This document shows positions 1 through 5,976 of a stretch of 6,609 nucleotides of DNA, one piece after another. A program made the position numbers and the translations under genes. Under the pieces are notes generated by a model. It was not told the origin of the DNA. It did no database searches and worked only from the letters and a program-made list of their open reading frames with translations. Each line of letters starts with the position of its first letter. Within the stretch, counting starts at the first letter, position 1. This DNA is from an uncultured Pseudorhodobacter sp. Lineage in GTDB: Bacteria > Pseudomonadota > Alphaproteobacteria > Rhodobacterales > Rhodobacteraceae. The DNA lies in NCBI GenBank assembly GCA_937910975.1, contig CALEMZ010000342.1, positions 1 through 6,609 of the forward strand. Direction: 5' to 3'.

Positions 1-917
1 ATGGCACCGTGCTAATGAAAAAATTGATTGGCTCGTCTGCGGAAATGGAACGCATGCGCGAGGATATTCTCGATTTGGGCCAGGCGGATGGCCATGTGTT
101 GATTGATGGCGAAACCGGAACCGGCAAGACCCTTGTCGCCCACGCGCTGCACGCGGTGGGGCCGCGCGCGTCAAAGAAGTTCGTAACCATCTCCTGTGCC
201 GCGTGGTCCGAGGATCAACTTTCGGCGCGCCTCTTTGGGCCGATGGACGAAGGCGGCATTCCGTTGATCGAAGAGACACGCGGCGGCACGCTTTGCCTTG
301 AAGATATTGAAGCGCTTAGTCATTCGCTGCAATCGCGCTTGTTGACGACAATCAATGAACAAGGCAGCCCGCCCGAAACCCGCATCATTGCGATCTGCAA
401 CCAACACGCGCCCGATAAAACGCTGGAAGATGTTCTGCGCCCTGATCTTTTCTATCGTCTTGGCGCGCTGACCATTTTGTGCCCGCCGCTGCGTGCGCGT
501 GGTGAAGATATCCTGACGCTGTTTTCCCGGTTGTCAGAACAATTTGCCGAAGAATATGGCTGCGCCGCCCCACAAGTGGCAGCACAGGAGGCCGCGCAAT
601 TGTTGCAGGCCCCTTGGCCCGGCAATGTGCGCCAACTGGTCAACATCGCCGAACGTGCGGTCTTGCAAAACCGCCGCGGCTCCGGCTCCATCGCTTCGCT
701 TCTGATGGCCGATAACGAGGCTGCAGGCCCCGCGCTAACCACCGAAGGCAAGCCGCTGAAGGATTATGTAGAGGCTTTTGAGCGGATGCTGATCGACAAC
801 ACGATGCGCCGCCACAAAGGCTCTATCGTTGCGGTGATGGAAGAACTGTGCCTGCCGCGCCGAACACTGAATGAGAAAATGGCGAAATATAGCCTCAGCC
901 GTGCCGACTACGTCTGA
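1..917 (+). CDS. DctD/NtrC-type AAA+ transcriptional regulator lacking GAFTGA (5' partial)
   Basis: C-terminal part of a bacterial enhancer-binding protein, a cytoplasmic DNA-binding AAA+ ATPase. The frame is open to the window edge; GTG at 9 and ATG at 15 have no ribosome binding site, so the true start, probably with a receiver domain, lies outside. Counting from the GTG at 9: Walker A GETGTGKT at 34-41, Walker-B-like GGTLCLEDIE at 92-101, sensor I IIAICNQ at about 126-132, RPDLFYRL arginine-finger region at 144-151, sensor II WPGNVRQL at 203-210, and a Fis-type helix-turn-helix at about 269-293 ending LSRADYV. The closest family by eye is DctD, the response regulator of C4-dicarboxylate uptake systems. 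Two oddities: the segment between LFG (75-77) and GGT (92-94) is about seven residues shorter than usual and has no GAFTGA loop, and the Walker B acidic pair is ED rather than DE. Sigma-54 activation is therefore doubtful. The target genes are unknown. It converges on the dehydrogenase gene and is not in its operon. Confidence 0.9.
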   Translation, partial: GTVLMKKLIGSSAEMERMREDILDLGQADGHVLIDGETGTGKTLVAHALHAVGPRASKKFVTISCAAWSEDQLSARLFGPMDEGGIPLIEETRGGTLCLEDIEALSHSLQSRLLTTINEQGSPPETRIIAICNQHAPDKTLEDVLRPDLFYRLGALTILCPPLRARGEDILTLFSRLSEQFAEEYGCAAPQVAAQEAAQLLQAPWPGNVRQLVNIAERAVLQNRRGSGSIASLLMADNEAAGPALTTEGKPLKDYVEAFERMLIDNTMRRHKGSIVAVMEELCLPRRTLNEKMAKYSLSRADYV

Positions 918-943
918 TCGCTGTATTGGAGTATTTTAGCAAT

Positions 944-979
944 GATGAAGTTTCGGGGGACCGAACTTCATCTTTGATT
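944..979 (+). terminator. Probable rho-independent terminator of the regulator gene
   Basis: A hairpin lies 27 bases after the stop codon. The left arm (944-956) and right arm (961-972) pair over 12 base pairs with one bulged T and a GGGA loop. It is followed by TTTGATT, a short imperfect T-tract. Position just past the regulator stop and the direction of the T-rich tail support termination on the + strand. The tail is weak, so efficiency is uncertain. Confidence 0.6.
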
Positions 980-985
980 AAACAC

Positions 986-1015
986 TACGGGAGGCGGGCA
1001 GCGCCCCCTCCCGTA
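986..1015 (-). terminator. Probable terminator hairpin of the dehydrogenase gene
   Basis: A GC-rich inverted repeat with arms TACGGGAGG and CCTCCCGTA (9 bp), extended inward by GGG/CCC past a bulged C, with loop CAGCG. It begins 23 bases beyond the stop codon of the minus-strand dehydrogenase. On the minus strand it is followed by AGTGTTTAATC, a poor U-tract. It may terminate weakly or act as a 3'-end stabilising stem after processing. Confidence 0.55.
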
Positions 1016-1037
1016 AGTCGCGTTGAAACGCTGCCTC

Positions 1038-3461
1038 TCAGCCCCGCATCCGCGCCCCATCTGCGTCAAACAGCGGTGAGGTCACCAGCCGTGCCGCGCG
1101 TCGCTCGCCCAAAATCTCAATTTCTACCGCCAGCCCCTCGGCGATTTTTTCGGTTGGCACAAAGCCCAAGGCGATGGATTGCCCCGTGTAATGCGAATAT
1201 CCGCCGCTGGTACAATAGCCGATGACCGCACCATCAAGCCAGATTGGTTCCCAGGCCACCACATCGGCATCTGCCGCATCGACGATGAAGGCGCAGAGTG
1301 TGCGCTTTGCGCCAGCGGCCTTTTCGGCCATGGCGGGCGCTTTGCCGATCCAATCCGCGTCTTTGTTCCAACGGATGAAACGATCCAGCCCGGTTTCGCA
1401 GGGCGTATAGTCCGGGCTGAACTCGCGGCCCCAGGAGCCGAAGAATTTATCCAGCCGCAGGCTCATCATCGCGCGCATACCAAAGGGGCGAAGGCCAAGG
1501 TCTTGGCCCGCTTCGGTCAACACGGTCCACAGATGGCGCATAGACATGTGGTCACAGTAAATTTCATAGCCCAGATCGGCGGTATAGCTGACGCGCTGCA
1601 CGATGCATTTGGCCATGCCCACGGTCATTTCTTTAACATCCATGAAGCGGAATGCCTCGGCCGATACATCGCTACGCGTCACGCGTGACAGCAATTCCCG
1701 CGCTTTTGGCCCGGCGATCTGGAACCCGGAGCGGGCATCCGAGATATTCTCAACCGTCACTCCCTCTTCTTGATGCTGCTCAAACCAACGGCCATGCCAG
1801 CCCTGCGCGCCATAGCTGCCGGTCAGTTGAAACTCGGTTTCCGAAAGGCAAGACACGGTGAAATCGCCGATGATCTTGCCGCTTTCCGCCAGCATCGGGG
1901 TGAGGGAGAGGCGACCCGGCTTCGGGATCAACCCCGCCATAATCCGGTCCAGCCATGCGCGGGCGCGCGGGCCCGTCACGCGGTATTTGCCAAAGTTCTG
2001 CACCTCGTTGATGCCGACGCCATTGCGCACCGCCATCACCTCTTGCCGCGTGGCCTCCCATGCGTTGGAGCGTTTGAACGACGGCTCTTCATAGCGCGGC
2101 TCACCCGGCAGGGCGAAATAGTTCACCACTTCCAGCCCATATTGCTGGCCCCAGATTGCGCCCATGCCGTCGAAAACATCATACATCGGCGTGGTGCGGA
2201 AGGGGCGGGCGGCGGGGCGTTCCTCATTGGGGTAAGACACGCTGAAGCGCATCTGGTAATTCTCAATCACCTTCGGCACGGTATAACCCGGCGTTGTCCA
2301 ATTGCCAAAACGCGCCACGTCAAAGCCGCGCGGGTCGCGCTCCACCTCGCCCTCGATCATCCATTGCGCCAGCGCCAGCCCCATGCCGCCGCCCTGACTA
2401 AAGCCCGCCATGACCGCACAGGCCGACCAATAGTTGCGCAAACCCGGCACCGGGCCGATCAGCGGGTTGCCATCGGGCGCAAAGGTAAACGGCCCGTGGA
2501 TCACCCGCTTGACGCCGGAACGCTCCAGCACCGGAAAGCGGCGATAGGCGAAGTTCACCGAATCCTCGATCTTGTCGAATTGCTCATTCAGAAGCTCATG
2601 ACCAAAGCCCCAAGGCGTGCCATCCACTGCCCACGGCTCGCAGGGTTTTTCATAAAACCCGATACAAAGCCCGCGCCCCTCTTGCCGCAAATAGCTTTCG
2701 CCACCCGGGTCCATCACATGCGGAAACTCTCCGCCACGCTTGAGGATGTCCACGATTTCGGGAATATCATCCGTCACAAGATATTGATGCGCCATCGGCA
2801 ACAGCGGCAGGTATACGCCTGCCATGGCCCCGACCTCGCGCGCCCAAAGCCCCGCAGCATTGACCAGATGCTCACAGGTCACGGTGCCCTTTTCGGTCAC
2901 GACTTCCCAGCCGTCCTTGGTGGGGTTTGTCTGCAGCACCCGGTTGTGCAGCACAATCTCCGCCCCGCCCATACGCGCGGCCTTGGCATAGGCATGGGTG
3001 GTGCCCGACGGGTCCAAATGCCCATCCAGCGGATCATAGAGCGCGCCGATAATGCCTTCGAGATTGACCATTCCGTCGGTCAGCTTGGCAATTTCTTCCG
3101 GTCCCAAAATCTCGGTATCAAGGCCCATATACCGATGTTTAGCGCGCTCAGCCTTGAGCATTTCAAACCGGGCCTGATTGTCCGCGAGGGTGATGCCGCC
3201 AACATGGTGCAAGCCGCAAGACATGCCCGTGATGGCCTCCAATTCCTTGTAAAGCCGGATGGTATAGCCCTGCAGCGCCGCCATATTCGTATCGCCGTTC
3301 AGCGTATGAAAGCCGCCCGCCGCATGCCAGGTGGAGCCGGAGGTCAGATCAGACCGCTCGATCAGCATCACATCGGACCAGCCCAGTTTGGTCAGATGAA
3401 AAAGAACCGAACATCCGACGACACCACCACCGATAACGACAACACGCGCATGGCTTTTCAT
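1038..3461 (-). CDS. FAD-dependent dimethylglycine/sarcosine dehydrogenase-family protein with GcvT domain
   Basis: A flavoenzyme of 807 aa, the usual size for bimodular dimethylglycine/sarcosine dehydrogenases (about 800-850). Family members oxidise an N-methyl group and pass the one-carbon unit to tetrahydrofolate bound in the C-terminal module. Residues 5-365 form a DAO/FAD domain: dinucleotide motif VVVIGGGVVG at 7-16, E35 at the end of strand 2, and STWHAAG at 43-49, whose H46 matches the histidine that covalently holds FAD in dimethylglycine dehydrogenase. A linking FAO_M-type segment spans about 368-420, followed by the GcvT fold (about 425-700) and its C-terminal barrel (about 720-800). 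GKIIGDFTV at 529-537 carries the Asp of the folate site, and LGYEIY lies at 630-635. No signal peptide or membrane segment is seen, so it is probably cytoplasmic. The start chosen is ATG 3461, with AGGGAG six bases upstream; an in-frame GTG at 3485 would add eight residues but has no clear ribosome site. It lies downstream of livFHM on the same strand. Exact substrate (dimethylglycine, sarcosine or another N-methyl amine) is not determined; family assignment is firm. Confidence 0.93.
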   Translation of the reverse strand: MKSHARVVVIGGGVVGCSVLFHLTKLGWSDVMLIERSDLTSGSTWHAAGGFHTLNGDTNMAALQGYTIRLYKELEAITGMSCGLHHVGGITLADNQARFEMLKAERAKHRYMGLDTEILGPEEIAKLTDGMVNLEGIIGALYDPLDGHLDPSGTTHAYAKAARMGGAEIVLHNRVLQTNPTKDGWEVVTEKGTVTCEHLVNAAGLWAREVGAMAGVYLPLLPMAHQYLVTDDIPEIVDILKRGGEFPHVMDPGGESYLRQEGRGLCIGFYEKPCEPWAVDGTPWGFGHELLNEQFDKIEDSVNFAYRRFPVLERSGVKRVIHGPFTFAPDGNPLIGPVPGLRNYWSACAVMAGFSQGGGMGLALAQWMIEGEVERDPRGFDVARFGNWTTPGYTVPKVIENYQMRFSVSYPNEERPAARPFRTTPMYDVFDGMGAIWGQQYGLEVVNYFALPGEPRYEEPSFKRSNAWEATRQEVMAVRNGVGINEVQNFGKYRVTGPRARAWLDRIMAGLIPKPGRLSLTPMLAESGKIIGDFTVSCLSETEFQLTGSYGAQGWHGRWFEQHQEEGVTVENISDARSGFQIAGPKARELLSRVTRSDVSAEAFRFMDVKEMTVGMAKCIVQRVSYTADLGYEIYCDHMSMRHLWTVLTEAGQDLGLRPFGMRAMMSLRLDKFFGSWGREFSPDYTPCETGLDRFIRWNKDADWIGKAPAMAEKAAGAKRTLCAFIVDAADADVVAWEPIWLDGAVIGYCTSGGYSHYTGQSIALGFVPTEKIAEGLAVEIEILGERRAARLVTSPLFDADGARMRG

Positions 3462-3467
3462 GTGAAA

Positions 3468-3473
3468 CTCCCT
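3468..3473 (-). promoter_or_regulatory. Ribosome binding site that sets the dehydrogenase start
   Basis: On the minus strand AGGGAG sits six bases before ATG 3461. It lies inside the coding stretch that would be used if the GTG at 3485 were the start, so it argues for the ATG. The N-terminus starting MKSHARVVVIGGG also has the usual short lead-in to the FAD-binding strand. Confidence 0.7.
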
Positions 3474-3495
3474 GAAGACCTTCACTCAGACTGTC

Positions 3496-3522
3496 GTGTT
3501 ACATCCAGAAAAAGCTGTTCAA
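3496..3522 (-). promoter_or_regulatory. Weak candidate promoter of the dehydrogenase
   Basis: On the minus strand TTGAAC (3517-3522) resembles a -35 box and TAACAC (3496-3501) could be a -10 box. The 15-base spacing is shorter than the ideal 17 and the -10 match is poor. Transcription would start near 3490, giving a leader of about 30 bases. The palindrome at 3526-3540 would sit just upstream of the -35 box, a usual activator position. This is a low-confidence suggestion; the gene may instead be read from the liv promoter. Confidence 0.25.
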
Positions 3523-3525
3523 CTG

Positions 3526-3540
3526 CGACAAAAAATGTCG
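3526..3540. promoter_or_regulatory. Palindrome CGACA-N5-TGTCG, candidate operator
   Basis: The sequence CGACAAAAAATGTCG is a perfect 5-bp inverted repeat around an AAAAA centre, 65 bases upstream of the dehydrogenase ATG. A further TGTCG half-site occurs at 3492-3496. The size and symmetry suit a dimeric helix-turn-helix regulator, but no regulator can be named. It could also form a small RNA hairpin. Confidence 0.4.
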
Positions 3541-3606
3541 TTTCCAAAATCCCAGCGGGCTTTCTTTTTGGAACAAATATCCGGAGGGGGGGAGGCTGAA
3601 AGCCGT

Positions 3607-3627
3607 AGGGGGGCAAAATGCCCCCCT
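3607..3627 (-). terminator. GC-rich hairpin after livM, possible terminator or attenuator
   Basis: A perfect 9-bp stem (AGGGGGGCA pairing with TGCCCCCCT) closes a three-base loop, 26 bases past the livM stop codon. The stem is very stable but no U-tract follows it on the minus strand (next bases TACGGCTTTC). It may therefore reduce rather than end read-through into the dehydrogenase, or protect the 3' end of the liv mRNA. Confidence 0.5.
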
Positions 3628-3653
3628 TTGCCATATCACATCCAGCGCAGGCG

Positions 3654-4955
3654 CTACTTCTCTGGGATCAGTCCGCGCGGGCTGAAGCGCAGCACCAAAA
3701 GCAAAATGACCCCCATCGTCAACAAGCGCATATGCGCGGCGGAATCGACAAGATGGGTCTTGAGGACGCCGTCAGCCAGGCCGTAAGTCAGCACCGACAT
3801 CACCCCCGGCCCAAGGCTTTCTACGATGAGCCAAAGCCAACCAATCAGCAAGCCACCCAGCACGGCCCCCCAGTTGTTACCGGACCCGCCGACGATCACC
3901 ATCACCCAGATCAGGAAGGTAAAGCGCAACGGGTTATAGGTGCCGGGCGTCAACTGCCCGTCCATTGAAGTCATCATAGCACCTGCAAAGCCCACCACGG
4001 CAGAGCCGATCACGAAGACCTGCAAATGGCGGCGCGTCACATCCTTGCCCATCGCCTCCGCCGCAACCTCATTGTCGCGGATGGAGCGCATCATCCGGCC
4101 CCACGGGCTATTGAGCGCCAGTTCTGAAAGCCAGACCACGGCAAAGAGCACTATGCCAAACAACACGGCATAAAGCAGTTTGACCACGATCGACGAGGAG
4201 GTCACCGGGTCAAGCCCATAGCGCGCGGCCCAATCAAGGAAGGCTACGCTTTGCTGTAAATCGACTTCATAAGGCACGGGCCAAGGGCGGGGCAGGTCGA
4301 TGATGTTTTTGACACCGCGTGCCAGCCAGTCCTCGTTCTTCAGCACTGCGATGATGATCTCGGCAATTCCCAGCGTTGCAATCGCCAGATAATCGGATCG
4401 CAACCCCAGCGCAATTTTGCCAATCATCCAAGCCGCAACTGCGGCCAAAAGCCCGCCCAAAGGCCATGCGAGGATAGATGGAAGGCCAAGCCCGCCAATA
4501 TTGCCCGCCGTGGCAGGGTTAAAAGCTTCGACCGCCTCGACCGCCGGATCAAAGATTGCGCGATAGGCAAAGAAGCCGCCGACCAGCAACACAAACAGCG
4601 CCAGATTGCGCGCGCGCCCCTTGGCCATGCGTTGATAAATTTGCATACCGGCAAAGATCACAGCCACGCCAAATGCCAGCCCGGCCATGATACCCCAGCC
4701 GCCCGCTGCCCAGCCCTCGGGCACCGGCGCTGTAGAGGTCAGCACCACAGCCAAACCACCCAACGCCACAAAACCCATTATCCCGGTGTTGAACAGGCCT
4801 GCATAGCCCCACTGCATATTCACGCCCAACGCCATGATAGCCGAAAGCAGCCCCAGATTGAGGATGTTGAACGCTAGGTTCCAGCTTTGGAATATGCCGG
4901 TGGCCAGATAAAGTACGGCCAGAAGGCCAAAGAGAAGAAGATTGCGTTTGTTCAT
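3654..4955 (-). CDS. livM: Branched-chain amino acid-type ABC transporter permease LivM
   Basis: Inner-membrane permease of the hydrophobic amino acid (HAAT) ABC importer family, 433 aa. It forms the translocation channel together with LivH. Many hydrophobic spans are evident, for example around 6-24, 28-46, 58-75, 86-104, 117-134, 160-180, 257-277, 312-330, 344-378 and 409-423. Family signatures seen: the LRSDYLAIATLGIAEI region (185-200); the cytoplasmic ATPase-contact loop RSIRDNEVAAEAMGKD (290-305); GGSGNNWGAVLGG (356-368); and the C-terminal RFSPRGLIPE (423-432). It is longer than many LivM proteins (about 300-350 aa) but close to the E. coli LivM length; extra loops lie at about 135-157 and 207-255. 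The start ATG overlaps the livH stop as ATGA, with AAGGGG eight bases upstream, which indicates translational coupling. The transported substrate cannot be read from the permease; proximity to a dimethylglycine/sarcosine dehydrogenase suggests an amino acid or methylated glycine derivative. Confidence 0.95.
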   Translation of the reverse strand: MNKRNLLLFGLLAVLYLATGIFQSWNLAFNILNLGLLSAIMALGVNMQWGYAGLFNTGIMGFVALGGLAVVLTSTAPVPEGWAAGGWGIMAGLAFGVAVIFAGMQIYQRMAKGRARNLALFVLLVGGFFAYRAIFDPAVEAVEAFNPATAGNIGGLGLPSILAWPLGGLLAAVAAWMIGKIALGLRSDYLAIATLGIAEIIIAVLKNEDWLARGVKNIIDLPRPWPVPYEVDLQQSVAFLDWAARYGLDPVTSSSIVVKLLYAVLFGIVLFAVVWLSELALNSPWGRMMRSIRDNEVAAEAMGKDVTRRHLQVFVIGSAVVGFAGAMMTSMDGQLTPGTYNPLRFTFLIWVMVIVGGSGNNWGAVLGGLLIGWLWLIVESLGPGVMSVLTYGLADGVLKTHLVDSAAHMRLLTMGVILLLVLRFSPRGLIPEK

Positions 4956-5962
4956 CCCGATTTCCCCTTAAACAGCCCGGTGGGCATGAACAGCAGCACG
5001 ATGATCAGAATGATGAAACTCACCGCTATCTTGTAATCGGTGGACAGAAGCTGGATCAGGTTGTCGGGCGCCATGGACTCGGGCACTAGATAAGTGACCA
5101 CCTTTTTCCACGCATAAGTCACAAACACCTCGGAAAAGGCGATGACAAACCCCCCCGCGATCGCCCCGATCGGATTGCCCAACCCGCCCACAACGGCGGC
5201 GGCAAAGATTGGCAGCAAAAGCTGGAAATAGGTGAAAGGTTTGAAAGACTTATCCAAACCATAAAGCACCCCTGCAATTGTCGCCAAAGCCGCCACGATG
5301 ATCCATGTGACATTGACCACGCGGTTGGGGTTGATGCCTGACAGCAAGGCCAGATCCTCATTATCCGAAAAGGCGCGCATGGATTTTCCGGTACGGGTCT
5401 TTTGCAAGAACCAGAAAAGCCAAACCACCACCAGCACGGCAGTAACAAGCGTCACGGCCTGCGTGGTTTTGATCGCCAGCCCCTCGGCCAACCCGGTCCA
5501 TTCCTTGAACTCACGCGCGGTGATGACGAAACGTTCGCCATCGGAAAAGTTCTGTTCTTCCACGCCGATGATCAGACGGGTGATGCCGTTCATTACAAAC
5601 ATCACGCCCAGTGAAACGATCACCAAGATTGTCGGCGCGGCGCGCTGCTGGCGGTAGAAACGATAGACAATCCGGTCGGTCATCAGCAAAAACGCGGCGG
5701 TGACTGCGATGCCGACGGGCAGGGCGAGAAGGGCTGTCGGCAGGGGGCCAAAACTGACGCCCATGCTTTGCAGCCACCACGTCATAAGGATGGTGACCAT
5801 GGTGCCAAAGGCCATGGTGTCACCCTGCGCGAAATTGGAAAACCGCAAGACGCCGTAAACCAATGTTGCACCTAAGGCCCCAAGCGCCAATTGCGCGCCA
5901 TAGGCTGTGGCCGGGATCACCACGAAATTCAGGAATGCCACGATTGCGTTCAAAACATCCAT
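4952..5962 (-). CDS. livH: Branched-chain amino acid-type ABC transporter permease LivH
   Basis: Second inner-membrane permease of the HAAT importer, 336 aa, slightly longer than the common 290-310. Hydrophobic spans are seen at roughly 5-36, 49-66, 75-95, 109-132, 168-186, 215-235, 246-278 and 311-328. Family signatures: RFSNFAQGD at 40-48, near the start of the conserved core; the cytoplasmic coupling loop GKSMRAFSDNEDLALLSGI at 192-210, which should dock on the ATPases; and the FAAAVVGGLGNPIGAIAGG stretch at 253-271. The start ATG at 5962 lies four bases after the livF stop, and its end overlaps livM by four bases, so the three genes form one operon. An ATG at 5958 is out of frame. The segment at about 280-308 between the last hydrophobic spans is polar and may be a periplasmic loop. 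Confidence 0.95.
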   Translation of the reverse strand: MDVLNAIVAFLNFVVIPATAYGAQLALGALGATLVYGVLRFSNFAQGDTMAFGTMVTILMTWWLQSMGVSFGPLPTALLALPVGIAVTAAFLLMTDRIVYRFYRQQRAAPTILVIVSLGVMFVMNGITRLIIGVEEQNFSDGERFVITAREFKEWTGLAEGLAIKTTQAVTLVTAVLVVVWLFWFLQKTRTGKSMRAFSDNEDLALLSGINPNRVVNVTWIIVAALATIAGVLYGLDKSFKPFTYFQLLLPIFAAAVVGGLGNPIGAIAGGFVIAFSEVFVTYAWKKVVTYLVPESMAPDNLIQLLSTDYKIAVSFIILIIVLLFMPTGLFKGKSG

Positions 5963-5964
5963 CG

Positions 5965-5976
5965 CCTCAACCCCCC
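5965..5976 (-). promoter_or_regulatory. Unusual ribosome binding region of livH
   Basis: Two possible sites precede livH on the minus strand. GAGG (5965-5968) overlaps the livF stop codon but is only two bases from the ATG, too close for normal use. A GGGGGG run (5971-5976) inside the last two glycine codons of livF sits eight bases away at normal spacing. Initiation probably relies on ribosomes ending livF. Confidence 0.4.

Noticed and set aside
1..15. ATG at base 1 as a gene start
   Set aside because: This ATG is in another frame and reaches a stop (TAA) after four codons. The regulator frame runs through from the window edge.
166..173. Short GC-rich repeats such as GCGCGC runs
   Set aside because: Runs of this kind occur throughout GC-rich coding sequence here and show no spacing or symmetry suggesting a repeat array.
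3462..3485. GTG at 3485 as the start of the dehydrogenase
   Set aside because: It would add eight residues that include the AGGGAG ribosome site of the better-placed ATG at 3461, and it has no convincing ribosome site of its own.
1770..3599. 609-codon open frame on the + strand, antisense to the dehydrogenase
   Set aside because: It lies almost wholly opposite a well-recognised enzyme gene. Its product is rich in His, Arg and Ala with no recognisable domain, as expected for the reverse complement of a GC-rich gene. No ribosome binding site or supporting context is seen.
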